From positions 41,457,394-41,521,393 of the forward strand of contig JBBCBC010000007.1 in NCBI GenBank assembly GCA_037126765.1: a stretch of DNA of 64,000 nt, read 5' to 3'. Origin of the DNA: Stenogyne calaminthoides. Taxonomy: Eukaryota > Streptophyta > Magnoliopsida > Lamiales > Lamiaceae. The notes beneath the pieces are model-generated. The model was not told the origin of the DNA and did no database searches. It saw only the letters and a list, made by a program, of their open reading frames with translations. Shown here piece after piece: positions 34,134-46,401 of this stretch. A program made the translations under genes and the position numbers. Position 1 is the stretch's first letter. Every line of letters starts with the position of its first letter.

Positions 34134-34864
34134 CTGAGAGTGAAAGTCATAATTATTATTTTTTAAATCGTGTTTAACACGAACCTCGATTATTCATTTT
34201 ATTATTTTTCAGCTATTTTCGGTGCACCCACCAATACCTGATATATAATAAACATAATAATGAGTCATGAGGACAGACAATAGCAACCTGGTACATATAT
34301 ATAAAAATAAATTCACACTTAATTATTGCCCTTTATAGGTTGTAATAATTCCAAAAATGTTATAAAAAATATGTTGACAATGACACATCAAATTAAGTCG
34401 CCAAAGAAATGTGCATTCAAAACTTCATCTGCAAGGTCGGCCATTTAGTGATGATAATTTGTTATCACATCGACTGGTCCCTCTCGTACTATTTTTATGT
34501 TCAACTTCAATTCCAAATCGCAGTGAAGTTAACAAGAACCTATAAACATCCACATTTAATAGGAATGTTTAATTCCATCTATTATCCGCGCGGCTGGGGG
34601 AACAAGAAATATATTGTCATTTTCAACTCGAATTTATACTATGAGAGTGAATTGTATCACTGTTAATGAGTTGAGTGAGGGATTATTCACTATATACAAT
34701 GAGTTTACAGAGGATAATTACAAATCGAAAGGACGTTACGGAACGCGTAACTTGGATCGAAAAAGTTCAAAATTAATTGGGACGAGACAAACTCTTCGTG
34801 AATACACTTTATCTTTTTGAAAAGCAGCTTTAAAAATAAGTGTGTTTTTTTAGCGCAATTATGT

Positions 34865-35056
34865 TTAGCTCATATTATTGAAAGCACAAGACGAACAAAT
34901 AAAATCGAGAAGACCATCCACAGATTCAGGAGGCTCGACCCAAACATGGGGACTCGAATAAGATTTCGAGACCCTAGCAATTAAATGCGCCACAATATTG
35001 GCGTTGCGAGGAATATAAGAAACTAAACAACCCTGGAACGTCTTCATAATGTCCAA
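34865..35056 (-). pseudogene. RNase H-like (RVT_3 type) domain C-terminal fragment
   Basis: Translates to FQGCLVSYIPRNANIVAHLIA, VSKSYSSPHVWVEPPESVDGLL. The pattern V..R..N..AH.LAR ... W.E.PP is the C-terminal end of the RNase H-like domain of plant LINE-derived proteins and their domesticated relatives. Catalytic Asp/Glu residues are absent, so this is a short relic. Confidence 0.6.
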
Positions 35057-35393
35057 GCAATTAAATTGACCATGGACTTTAGCGATTTTTGCTAAATAAA
35101 ACTAAAAATCATCTCGAAATTAACAGCACGGATACAGATAGATATGATAATCGAATGAACCTTCCAACGATGTTTTATTTCAACATTTGATAACCACCAA
35201 ATTACATTAATACCACAAAATGAAACAGACCAAAATTCATGAATTTCCAAACTCACACCCTAAAAACCAAACACCAATAATAAATAATTAAAAGTAAACA
35301 AATAACAACCCAACCCACACTACTTAATTAATTATCAAGAAATAGAAATAAAATAAGATGCATGCATGGATGTGTGTGATTCACTTTATTATA

Positions 35394-35681
35394 TTAGTGT
35401 CCCATAACGACAATTTCCGGTCTACCATCATCGGGATCATCACCTCCCTCATCAGTAGCAGCCATGGCATTGGCATTGCCGTCGCGATCGTCGTCGTCGT
35501 CGTCATCGTCATCGTGGTCGGAGCCCATTATCTCGGTTTTCGGGTTCGATTCCTCGCTGCAGCTTTCGGCGGATAGCGATTGGTCGCATTTCGGCGCCTC
35601 TGCGTCAACTTGCTTTACCAGAATGAAGCAAACCAAAATCGCTATCACCAGAAAAGCGACTCTAGGTCTCAATGCACCCAT
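35394..35681 (-). CDS. Small acidic secreted peptide precursor (unknown family)
   Basis: 95 codons, uninterrupted, from the ATG at 35679-35681. Residues 1-27 form a signal peptide (RVAFLVIAILVCFILVKQVDA). The mature part has two cysteines (PKCDQSLSAESC), a run of nine aspartates encoded by a GAC/GAT microsatellite, and the C-terminus GGDDPDDGRPEIVVMGH. A GH end after a variable acidic pro-region recalls the plan of plant CEP and PIP peptide precursors, but neither signature is present, so I do not assign a family. A TATA box 85 bp upstream and a lack of repeats in the coding part support a real gene. Confidence 0.65.
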   Translation of the reverse strand: MGALRPRVAFLVIAILVCFILVKQVDAEAPKCDQSLSAESCSEESNPKTEIMGSDHDDDDDDDDDRDGNANAMAATDEGGDDPDDGRPEIVVMGH

Positions 35682-35765
35682 TCCTGTTCGTTTGATTTGA
35701 TTGGATGAATGCTGCTGCCTTTTTGTAAGAAAATATATTATTGATACAAGAGTGGATTTTGAGTG

Positions 35766-35773
35766 TTTATATA
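35766..35773 (-). promoter_or_regulatory. TATA box of the small secreted peptide gene
   Basis: TATATAAA on the minus strand, about 85 bp upstream of the ATG. Confidence 0.6.
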
Positions 35774-36002
35774 GGTTGATTAGTTACTTTGGTTATTGAG
35801 GATTTTTAGTTACTTAGTTTGGTTAGTATGGCTCCACTTGGTCTTGATTCTATTTTTACGGAGACTGACTTTTGTGGAGTGAGAAAGATTCAAAGTGGTT
35901 AATTTAATTGTAGTGTATTATTATTAGTATTGCTTTTTTGGTTCTATTTTAGATAATAATTACTCTTGTTAATTTGGGGTCACTTGTTATGGTTATTTTA
36001 TA

Positions 36003-36430
36003 CTCCCTCCGTCCTATTTTAGATTGTTCATTCACTGTTTTGCTCGTGTTTTAGCAAGCGGGTTATTTATTAGGCTATGAAATGATAAAGTTACTTTAAA
36101 TGAAGGGTAAGATAGATAAGAGGTAGGACTATCATACCTAATCTTAAAAATCTCTTTATCATTTCAAATACTAATAAAAAACTCGCTCGCTAAAACACGA
36201 GCCAAAAAGTGAATGAACAATCTAAAATAGGGAATGAGATCACCTATTCCATAATTGGTGTTCCATTTTATATTCCATAATACGAATGGATGACAAGTGG
36301 TATAATAAAAAATACCCAACAGACCATCATACTCTGAGTCCATGTGTTAAAAATTCAGAAGGGTGAAACACCAATAGAATATGAAAAGTGGAACAGGAGA
36401 ATTGAACCGCTAATAATAGGACGAAGGGAG
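36003..36430. mobile_element. Stowaway-type (Tc1/mariner) MITE, possibly composite
   Basis: Left end CTCCCTCCGTCC and right end GGACGAAGGGAG are inverted repeats, flanked by TA at 36001-36002 and 36431-36432. Inside, 36012-36060 pairs with 36180-36236 (ATTTTAGATTGTTCATTCACT and its complement), and a second palindrome at about 36250-36400 (ACCAATAG... / ...TTGGTGTTCC) suggests a further insertion near the right end. Confidence 0.75.
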
Positions 36431-36513
36431 TAGTATTGAATAAATGTAAAAGGTTATGAATTGCTCAAGTTTATATTTTGTTGGAAAATTGATCAAAATT
36501 ATATTAAATAAAA

Positions 36514-36610
36514 GGGGGAAAAACTTTAAGGTACAAAGTCAAATACTAAATGATTATTAGGTACAAAACAAATTTAAAGTTACTCATAGGTACAAAAAGT
36601 GGGCTTTAAA
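36514..36610. repeat. MULE left terminal inverted repeat
   Basis: Carries three AGGTACAAA words (about 36540, 36571 and 36592) and is adjacent to the 9-bp target duplication. 36610-37500 behind it is a gene-free, promoter- and leader-like stretch for the plus-strand cargo gene. Confidence 0.85.
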
Positions 36611-37621
36611 GACTTTATTACCCTTTCTGAAATTTTGGGCGGCCAAACCAAATATTTTGAAATTAATTCACACCTACCATTGTCCTTTCTGACCCAAAAC
36701 CCTTACCTCTTCCTTCATTTCGTCTCTCTCCTATTTCGTTTCTCTCACCATTATTTTCCCCCAACTCAAACCAGACGAATTTACTCCTCAGATTTCACCA
36801 AATCCATGAAACCATTTCATCTAGCAACAAATTCTTTCTGAATTTTACACCCTTTTTTGTTTTCATCATCTTCCGACTCAAAATGCAAAACCATTTTGCA
36901 TTATCTTCTATTTTCCGTGACCCCCAAACCACCATCTTCTTTGTTTCTTAGAAAATAGACATGGGGATTCGTTGTACTTCATCATTTTCGTATGGGTTCA
37001 GTTGAAAATTGCACTTCTTCGTGTTGAATCTGTTTTTTTACCATTTACGGTCTGAAATTTAAAATTTTAGGGATTAGGGTTTGTTCCTAGACGAAATACT
37101 CAAATTCTAGAAATTGCAAGACTACAAAAAGGTTAGTTTATATTTCTCTACGTTTTTATTTTAGTTCTTTTAGGGTTTGAGTTCAATTTTCTTGCTAGTA
37201 ATTGCTTGTAGACGAAATAATTTTAATGTTTGTAGATATATAGTTTGATGCAGAAACTTGTTCCAACTATTCATACTAATTTTACATATAAAAATATTTT
37301 GTTTGTCTCTTCTGTTCTTCGGATTTTTCTTTTGTGTATAGTTGTTCTGTTTTGTGGTCATATTTTGTTTGTGTATATTTGCTATATTCTTATTGTTCTG
37401 GATTTTGTGTATAGTTGTTCTGTTCTTATTGTTCTGGATTTGGAATATATATTGGTTATAAGCTTAACTTAACAGATTACATCCCCCCTTTCTCATATTT
37501 GTGTAACTACTGGATGTCATAATTGATGATTTTTTTTACATTCTTGTGCTACATGGTTTATTAATATATTGACCAAAATGTTGCTTTAACAAATTTCATT
37601 GGTGAAAATTTTCCCCAGGAC

Positions 37622-38606
37622 ATGGAAACAGATTTGACATATAAAAGAGTAATCAAGGTTGATGAAGTTAGCTTACCAAACACAGGTTTGACATCTGTCA
37701 TTTTTTTTTTTGCATTGTCAATTATAACTAATATACTTGGTAAGTTTCTTATTATCTTATCTTCTTCGTAGATTATGATATTGGATTTGTTTTCAAGAAG
37801 TAAAGTGTATAGGTTGTACAACAGGTAATACAAAAGTTCCTTTTTTTTTTTGAACATATGTATTTGTTATAAAAATTCTGCCCTTTTACTGAACTAATTT
37901 AAAATTTTAATGATCAATTTTGCATGTGTAGCCAATGCAGTGGGTGGTAAACGGAAAGGGAAAAAAAAGAAGAACAGTAACAATCTTGGTAATTACTATA
38001 GTTGAATCTTATCTAAATTAAACTTCTTGTTCTGAAATTGTCAGTTTGTTACAAATGTTTTGTGTTTGATCTGAATTTTTTGTGATTGTTCTGGTTTTTT
38101 TAGGTGAGGTTGTTGTTAAGAAAAACGATACATACTATAGGAGCAATTTGAAAACAACATTTAAGGAGTTGAATTCACTACGATTTGATGATGATCAGTT
38201 GAGACAAGTTAAGAAGTCACCTTTCTGGCTTTTGTTCAACTCCATCTATGGGTCTGATTTCGAAACATTGAAAAGACGATGTGGAAAGGACGAGGAAATG
38301 CTACGTAAGATAATATTATGTTATGATAGTGGAATTGATAAGTTTGTTATCGGTGGCATGGAAATCAAGTTGAGCAAGCTGGATGTCAATCTTATACTTT
38401 GTGTGAGTGGTGGAGAGAAGTATATTTCGTATAAAGTGAGTGATTACAAGGTTCCAAATTGGATAAAGAGGTGCTTTCATTGGGAACTTTCTAATGGGAC
38501 TTCATTGGTGTTATACAAAAATGTCATGTATGACAAGCTGAAGGAAACGTTGAGTATGAATGATGAAGATAGCCTTATTGATGTTGGTAGGTTGACTCAC
38601 AATTAC
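37622..38606 (+). pseudogene. MULE cargo gene (Ulp1-like), 5' exons
   Basis: Three exons with consistent phases: 37622-37685 (METDLTYKRVIKVDEVSLPN), 37932-37988 (basic, GGKRKGKKKKNS, a likely nuclear localisation signal) and 38104-38606. Exon 3 encodes YYRSNLKTTFKELNSL, SPFWLLFNSIYGSD, FVIGGMEIKLSKLDVNLIL and a region resembling the DUF1985/plant-mobile-domain-like modules that precede Ulp1 domains in plant transposons. The start at 37622 is preferred because it follows an acceptor (CCCCAG) and has a duplicate at 45400. The exon stops at the target duplication ATTAC, where a Copia LTR has inserted; its continuation is at 48231. The frame is open up to the insertion. Confidence 0.75.
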
Positions 38607-40444
38607 TGTTGGAATTATACTGGAAAGTATGCTTTAACTTTGTATAATCAGACTGAATTTCGGACTTATTCACTGAAATAAATTGTTTATCACTGATGCT
38701 TTAAATATCATCGAATGTTACATATATTTACTGCATAACTGTTCAATAAATAGTACGTGTTACATTGTAGTTAATTTAGTGATACCAGATCATAGAAGAT
38801 TAAATTAACAGTTCCTTGTAACCAAAAGTACACCATTCACGACCTAGATGGAAATGAACAATCCATCGTGAAAGGTTGAAGTGTAAGGCTCAGATTGGTT
38901 TGTCTTGACCAAGAGATTACACTAGTGCGTGACTGATGCACTGAATAGGACCTACAGAAGGACAAATTCTTCAGAACTGGACTAGGAAGAATTAGACCAC
39001 AGTGGTTCGTTATTTCTTAATCTTTGTCCCTTAAATAGGATCGCGTGTGGTTAGTAATTATTGCTTTGACTTATTACGGGTATAGAATCAAGGAGATTCA
39101 ATACTTTATATCTTGGGCAATATTATTGGTCACATGCGATTGCTAAGATTTAATACGGAGAATCGTGTGCAAGTACGCTTGTTCGATTTGCCCCCTTGGG
39201 AGGTTCATAAGTTTTATCATACCAAATCTTGCAAGTGGAACTAGTTTTCGGTATGGATAATAATGTTGAACTGTTACTTTACCAATGATAAAAGATATTA
39301 ATTACTGGAAAGCTATTTGAGTGGCTTGAATTAATTAATGGGCTATATAATCTTAAACACGGGAAATAATAATTGAGAGCCATATTAACTGTAATATGGG
39401 TTAAGATGGATAGTGCAATATTAATTATGTAGTGGGATTAATTTATATTTATGGGCTTGAATAATATTGTGGCTCAATATTGATAATTCAAGATCAATTG
39501 GAAGGTCCAATCTTAATTCACCTAAAGGTCCCTCAAGTAGCCCAACATAAAGTCCAATAACTGAAAAAAGTGTTTAAAAATAAAATAAATTCTTGTTGCT
39601 ATTTTTCCTAAGAATTTCGAAAAATATGAATAAAAAGGGGAGAAAGATTTTCTTTGAATTTTGTTATGGAATAAAGATATGTATTCTTGGAATACAAGAT
39701 TATCTCATTAAATTCAAGAAATCTCCTACTTGATTATTCATATGGAAATTTTCGAAAATTTTGAAATAAAAGGGAAAGAAAGATTTTCTTGATTTTCTTG
39801 AAAAGATATTATGGAAGATATGTATTTCTTGATATACAAGTATATCTCATAAATTCAAGAAGATCCAAATCTTAGTTTCTTTTTCCTATTATTTTCTAAA
39901 TACTCCATAACAAGAGGTGTTATGATTTTTGTGGAATATTTTAATTATGGAGAAAAGAATATATGAGATATATTCAAGATTTCTTGGAGATCAAGAAAAA
40001 GATTTTCCCATATTATTTTATCACAAAATTTCGACCAACACCCCTCTATAAATAGGGGATGAGTGTTTCATTCCCAAGAACAATTCCATGTCTTGGGAAA
40101 AATTAGTAAATCCACAAGGTGGTGCAACAAATTTTATTTTCCCTTTTGTTAATTGTTCGCGAGTTTCCTTCCACCGGATTGACGAGCAAGGACTAGGGAA
40201 TACTTGGGAAGACCTTTTGGTGTGTTTAATCGAAGAGACCATTGCCACTACAAGAGGTTAGTTCACGTAAACCCGTAGTAATTCCGCATGCGTAGGTTTT
40301 ATGTGAACTGTTTATATGCATGATTTGTTGTTGAATTATTATTTGAATTAATATAGGATTAATTCATGCTAGTAATAATTGTCAAAATTAAATTTGTATT
40401 TAAATATTCATCCCGAATAGATCCGGGCAATTAATTCCCCAACA
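38607..40444 (+). repeat. Copia LTR A, 1838 bp
   Basis: TGTTGGAATTATACTGG to AATTCCCCAACA, preceded by ATTAC (38602-38606, a one-base variant of GTTAC) and followed by the primer-binding site, so this is the 5' LTR of the body at 40445-45293. TATA-like CTATAAATAGGGG at 40046-40058. Confidence 0.93.
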
Positions 40445-40447
40445 AGC

Positions 40448-40459
40448 TGGTATCGAGCC
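40448..40459 (+). other. Copia primer-binding site
   Basis: TGGTATCGAGCC three bases after the LTR A end; one substitution from the usual TGGTATCAGAGC-type initiator-Met site. Confidence 0.75.
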
Positions 40460-40744
40460 TCGGTTTAGGTGCTCAATTTTAAATTATAATTTAATTCATT
40501 TTCATTAAATTTGAAATTCGATAGTAGGATTGCTAGATCTTTTTTTGCGGTATCCAATTGTCATGGAATTTAATGTGTTTATTTATGCATGCATATAAAT
40601 TGTGGTTTTTAATTCGATTCATTCGAATTAGTTTTTTTTCGTGAGAAAAATCCACGAGTAGATTAGAATTTGTTTGATTTGATCAATGTAATCGACTAGT
40701 CTAGATCTAGGTTTATTTATTTTTTGTAAATAAATTATAACCGG

Positions 40745-41265
40745 ATCGGAAACGGAGGCGAGACGGAAGAATTAAAAAAAGATCCAGATCCGGATCGAGC
40801 AGGCGTGGGTGGTGTCGTCGCGAACGCGTTGCCAAGGAGGCAGCGCGTGCCATATGGCGAAAACGCAGGCGTGAAAGCTGAAAATGGCTCGGCCAGGCAA
40901 TGCGGCAATGCCAGCGCGAACAGCTAACGAGAATCTGACGTGGGCGATGCTGCTGGCGAGCGTGGGCAATGTTCTTGAGACACTGTAGCCAGGCGTCTGG
41001 CGGCAATGCCAAGATCGCGCCGAGCGGCAGCTGCGAAGCGATCGCGAGCGGCAATGCTGAAGCAGCATGGCGATGGGTAGCCAGTATTTCTTGAAAGTCT
41101 TGTGGCGGCATGAGCGGCGATGCCTTGGATGCTTCGGCCAGCAGCGCCGGACTCACCTTTCGGCAATAGGAAGTCTTGGCGGGCGCTCCAGGCGCGAAGG
41201 CTGATAGATGGCGATGAACGACAAGGCATTTTTTAAGCGATTGAAGTGGGAGCTTTTTCGAGACG
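40745..41265. other. GC-rich block in the Copia leader
   Basis: About 520 bp rich in GCGGCAATGC-, GGCGATG- and CAGCGCG-like words between AT-rich flanks. A long open frame on the minus strand (to about 41426) gives a Ser/Arg/Ala-rich translation without domains and is probably a composition artefact. It may be captured host sequence; origin unknown. Confidence 0.5.
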
Positions 41266-42249
41266 AACGAACGATGAAGGCTATGAAGACGATTTCTCGA
41301 GATCAAGACATGACAAAAATTAACCATGATAATTGGATATGTGTGTCCCAATGTGTTTAATTTTTTGTCTTGATGTTTATGCATTATTTTATGCTTATTT
41401 AAATTGTGTTTAAATTTGCGATGCATGAGAAAATATTTTGAAAAATCTCACTTTCAAAAATTACTAAGTATGCTTAAACAATTAATTGACAATTTTATTC
41501 CGGATAATAAAATTGAATTAATTTTGACCTCCATGATTTATTTATTTGTGAATTCTTTTAGAGAAATTCCCCCCACGGGACGGTCAAAAGATAACTTTCA
41601 CATGAATAAATTCCAAATGGATGATTGTGGATTATTACTAGTGGCGACGATGACCCTCCCCACGAGGCTCGATCAAAGCGAAATAATAATTATGTATTTA
41701 ATCATGGTTATTACTTAGGTATAAAATTGATATGCATATACTTCCCCGAAGTCCCTGTCAATTTTATATTGGTCAAGTGAGAGCCAACTATTAATCTGGT
41801 TATTAAAGGTTTGTAACTGTTCTTGTTTGTAACCTGCTTGAATGTGTTTAAATAATGACCCACCCCACGTGGCTTATTTAAACTGTTTTGAGATGTTGGT
41901 TGATGCATGTTCATATTTTTTTGAGATTTTAATATGAAACATGTGATCGAACCTTGTGATATATCTGTGCTTATGCATATAGTTATTTATTTCAGTTCAA
42001 TATGTCGTAACCTTTTAATCCACTGTTATTATACTTAAAGTCAATAGAATAAGTATGGAAACTATATTGATTGGAAACGAAAAAATTATAATTGTCCTAA
42101 CTACACAAAAGCACAAGTGGATTCTTGACACACCAAAATTAGATGAGCCAACTGACGAGTCAAAAATGCGGGACTCGTCATATCACCTTGCGAGAGATGT
42201 CGTCGCTGAAAATGGTGGAGGGCAAACCCGTAAGGGATTACGTCCTCAA

Positions 42250-45200
42250 AATTGATGGCCCATCTGAACAAACTTGAGGTTCTGAGTGCAGATTATAATC
42301 TGGAGAATCAGATGAATTTGGTACTTCACTCTCTGCCCAAAAAGTTTTTGAGCATTTTGGCCTCGCTAGCTGATTTGTTGCAAGCTTTTGGTCTCGGCAG
42401 AGATGTTGATGGGGCACCAAACTCAAGCTTTGAACGGCAAGTGGTCCATCTTCATTTTCTAGGCCAAGGGTAGGCAAGAAGAAGAAGAGAACCAAAAGCC
42501 ATAAGCAATAAAACTCAACTGTTGCCAAGGGCAATGGTAAGATGAGGAATGCTTGTGGTGTCAAGGAAAATCCAAAGAGGAAGTGCTTAAGCTGCGGTGA
42601 AAGAGGACAATGGAGGTTTGCCCGTTCCAACCCGAAAAGGGATGGAAAGAAAGGTAATTCTCACGCACTAGTTGTTGAAACTTGTTTAGCTGCGTATACT
42701 TCTCATTCGTGGGTAGTTGATACGGGATCTGCTGACTATGTATGTTTCACGTTACGGGGTCCCAGCTGACCCGACAACTTAAGTGGCAGTGAAATCCTCA
42801 TCACACTGGGCGATGCTACGAGAGTGGCAGCTGAAGCAGTGGGAGAAGTGCACCTGTCTTTTGAAGAAAGAGTTTTAATTTTAAGAGATGTTCTTTACGT
42901 TCTGAATTTTAGAAAGAATTTAATTTCGGTTTCTAAACTTTACCTTGATGGATATTCGGTTACTTTTGATAAAGTTGTTACCATTTCTCTTTATGATAAA
43001 TTTATCTGTCATGGAACGTTGTCAAGTAATCTCTATACAATTAACTCTGCACACCACTCACGAAATGCATCCTATAACACATCAACTATTTCTGATAAAA
43101 GAAAATATTCATCAGACGTGAACGAAACACTTCTGTGGCATCTAAGATTGGGACATATTAATCCAAAGAGGATCCAAAGGTTGGTGAAAGACGGTTCACT
43201 GGAGTTTCTCCAAGTTGAACCAATTCCAACCTGCGAATCATGTTTGGAGGGTAAAATGACCAAGAGGGCATTCGGAGCCAAGGGGAATAGAGCTAAAGAA
43301 GTGTTAGAAATCGTTCACACAGACGTATGTGGTCTAATGTCAATCAAAGCGAGAGGAGGTTACGAGTATTTCGTCACTTTTATTGATGACTACTCGAGGT
43401 ACGGTTATATTTTCCTTATGAAGCATAAATCTGAGACCTTTGAGAAATTCAAAGAATTTAAGGCTCAAGCAGAGAATCATAGGGAAAAACGTATCAAGTC
43501 TCTACGATCCGATCGTGGAGGCGAGTACCTCAGCAATGAGTTTTTGAACTACTTGTCAGATGAACGGATTGTATCCCAGCTAACTGCACCCGGAACCCCT
43601 CAACAAAATGGGGTTGCAGAGCGAAGAAACAGAACTCTTTTAGAAATGGTTAGATCAATGATGAGTTATGCGGATCTTCCCAAGTCGTTCTGGGGTCATG
43701 CCTTGGAAACATCGACTTACATTCTGAACTTGGTGCCATCCAAATCGGTTCCCAAAACTCCCAAAGAATTGTGAACCGGGCGCAAGCCCAGTTTGAGACA
43801 TATGAGAATTTGGGGGTGTCCAGCCTACGTGTTGGACAAGGAAGCCGGGAAATTAGATCCTCGATCAGAATTAAGGTTATTTATAGGATACCCCGAGGGA
43901 ACAAAAGGGTGTATGTTCTATGGTCCCGAAGATCAAAAGGTGGTAATAAGCACCCACTTTAGATTTTTGGAAGAAGACTATATGAACGAAAGAAGCCCAG
44001 AAGTGAGATTACCTTAAGTGAGCTAAGGGGGCTAACCTCATTGCCAACTGTACAAGATGACATACCAAACGACACTCTTTCACAACCGGAATCTCGTCGT
44101 AGTGGGAGGGTTGTAAGACAGCCAGAGAGATTCATGGGGATAGGAGAGTCCTCGGACTTGATTCCCGGACAAGACGAATCAGACCCATGGACATATGATG
44201 AGGCAATCCAAGACAAGGATGCGGTTTCTTGGCAAAAAGCAATGAAAGCCGAGATGAGGTCTATGGATCATAACAGAGTGTGGGAGCTAGTCTAACCACT
44301 TAATGGGGTCAAACCCATTGGTTGCAAGTGGGTATACAAGAGAAAAAGGGGACCGGACGAGAAGGTGGAAACCTTCAAGGCAAGGCTTGTGGCGAAAGGT
44401 TATACTCAGAAAGAAGGGATCGACTATGAGGAAACCTTTTCACCTGTAGCAATGCTCAAGTCCATCCGGATTCTCTTATCGATTGCTGCGCATCTCGATT
44501 TTGAAATCTGGCAAATGGATGTCAAGACAGCTTTCCTTAATGGAAGTCTTGATGAAGAAATCTATATGCAACAACCCCAAGGCTTCATTGAAAAGGGCCA
44601 AGAACACCTAGTTTGTAAGCTCATGAAGTCCATTTACGGACTCAAACAGGCATCCAGAGCTTGGAACCAATGTTTTGATCATGTTATAAAGTCTTATGGG
44701 TTTGATCAAAATGAGTTCGAAAGTTGTGTGTACAAAAAGCGTGTCGGAACTGCATTGGTATTCTTAGTACTATACGTAGACGACATTCTGCTCATCGGGA
44801 ACGATGTAAAGGTGTTATCAGACGTAAGGGCATGGCTTTCAAAACAGTTTGATATGAAGGACTTAGGGGAAGCCGGGCACATCCTTGGGATCAAGATCAC
44901 TCGAGATCGCAAGAAAATGATGATAGGCTTATCGCAAGCTTCATACATAGACACTGTCCTGAAACGATTCAGCATGCAGAATTCCAAGAAAGGCTTCGTA
45001 CCTTTCAGGCATGGAATCCATCTATCCAAGGAAATGTGTCCTAAGACACAAAAGGAGATAGATGACATGAAAGGCATTCCTTATGCTTCGGCTGTCGGAA
45101 GCCTTATGTATACAATGCTGTGTACGAGACCGGATATCTGCTTTGCCGTGGGCATGGTGGCAAGATATCAAAGTAACCCGGGGAAAGAACATTGGACGGC

Positions 45201-45294
45201 AATTAAAAACATTCTGAAGTATCTGAAAAGAACTCGATATAGAATGTTGGTTTATCAGTCAGTCTAATCCCCATCGGCTACACGGACTCGGATT
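42250..45294 (+). pseudogene. Copia gag-pol (Tnt1-94-like), broken
   Basis: Degenerate gag (42250-42480, HLNKLEVLSADYNLENQM), a zinc-knuckle relic (CLSCGERGQWRFAR, last ligands lost), the protease region VVDTGSADYVCF (42715-42750) and integrase 43130-43770 with HLRLGHINPKRIQ, CESCLEGKMTKR, HTDVCG, DDYSRYGYIFLMKHKSE and APGTPQQNGVAERRNRTL. Reverse transcriptase 44295-45270 has KARLVAKGYTQKEGIDYEET, MDVKTAFLNGSLDEEIYM and LYVDDILLIGND. Breaks: in-frame TGA at 43772-43774, stops near 44016 and 44295, and a frame shift near 45255. The protein would replicate the element in cytoplasmic particles; this copy cannot encode it. Confidence 0.9.
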
Positions 45295-46401
45295 TCATAA
45301 TTGATGGTTTTTTATACATTCTTGTGCTACATGGTTTATGAATATATTGACCAAAATGTTGCTTTAACAAATTTCATTGGTGAAAATTTTCCCCAGGACA
45401 TGGAAACAGATTTGACATATAAAAGAGTAATCAAGGTTGATGAAGTTAGCTTACCAAACACAGGTTTGACATCTGTCATTTTTTTTTTTTTGCATTGTCA
45501 ATTATAACTAATATACTTGGTAAGTTTCTTATTATCTTATCTTCTTCGTAGATTCTGATATTGGATTTGTTTTCAAGAAGTGAAGTGAGTCTTCGAACAT
45601 TATAGGATGTACAACTGGTAATACAAAAGTTCTTTTTTTTTTTTGAACATATGTATTTGTTATAAAAATTCTGCCCTTTTACTGAACTAATTTAGAATTT
45701 TAATGATCAATTTTGCATGTGTAGCCAATGCAGTGGGTGGTAAACAGAAAGGGAAAAAAAAGAAGAACAGTAAAAATCTTGGTAATTTACTATAGTTGAA
45801 TCTTATCTAAATTAAACTTCTTGTTCTGAAATTGTCAGTTTGTTACAGATGTTTTGTGTTTGATCTGAATTTTTTGTGATTGTTCTGGTTTTTTTAGGTG
45901 AGGTTGTTGTTAAGAAAAATGAGACATACTATAGGAGCAATTTGAAAACAACATTTAAGGAGTTGAATTCACTACGATTTGATGATGATCAGTTGAGACA
46001 AGTTAAGAAGTCACCTTTCTGGCTTTTGTTCAACTCCATCTATGGGTCTGATTTCGAAACATTTGAAAAGACGATGTGGAAAGGACGAGGAAATGCTACG
46101 TAAGATAATATTATGTTATGATAGTGGGATTGATAAGTTTGTTATCGGTGGCATGGAAATCAAGTTGAGCAAGCTGGATGTCAATCTTATACTTTGTGTG
46201 AGTGGTGGAGAGAAGTATATTCCGTATAAAGTGAGTGATTACAAGGTTCCAAATTGGATAAAGAGGTGCTTTCATCGGGAGCTTTCTAATGGGACTTCAT
46301 TGGTGTTATACAAAAATATCATATATGACAAGCTGAAGGAAACGTTGAGTATGAATGATGAAGATAGCCTTATTGATGTTGGTAGGTTGACTCACAGTTA
46401 C
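45294..46401 (+). pseudogene. Duplicate of the cargo-gene 5' exons
   Basis: A second copy of 37517-38606, including intron sequences, fused at its left side to the truncated Copia coding region and ending at GTTAC before LTR B. Exons correspond to 45400-45463, 45725-45781 and 45898-46401. An extra T in ATTTGAAAAG (46062-46064) shifts the frame in exon 3, so this copy is broken although it is physically continuous, across LTR B, with the 3' exons. Confidence 0.85.

Larger units (their letters stand above)
40445..45293 (+). mobile_element. Copia (Tnt1-94-like) internal region, 3'-truncated
   Basis: Runs from directly after LTR A, with a primer site TGGTATCGAGCC (40448-40459, initiator-tRNA-Met type), to an abrupt end at about 45293 within the coding region just after the YTDSDF block at the RT/RNase H junction. 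RNase H, the polypurine tract and a normal 3' LTR junction are missing; duplicated cargo-gene DNA follows instead. 41270-42050 is non-coding leader. Confidence 0.9.

Noticed and set aside
36599..36841. 80-codon plus-strand frame near the MULE left end
   Set aside because: Phe/Ser/Leu-rich translation of pyrimidine-rich leader DNA; more consistent with a 5' UTR of the cargo gene.
40713..41426. 237-codon minus-strand open frame in the Copia leader
   Set aside because: Low-complexity Ser/Arg/Ala-rich translation in a GC-rich block, no domain, opposite to the element; treated as a composition artefact.
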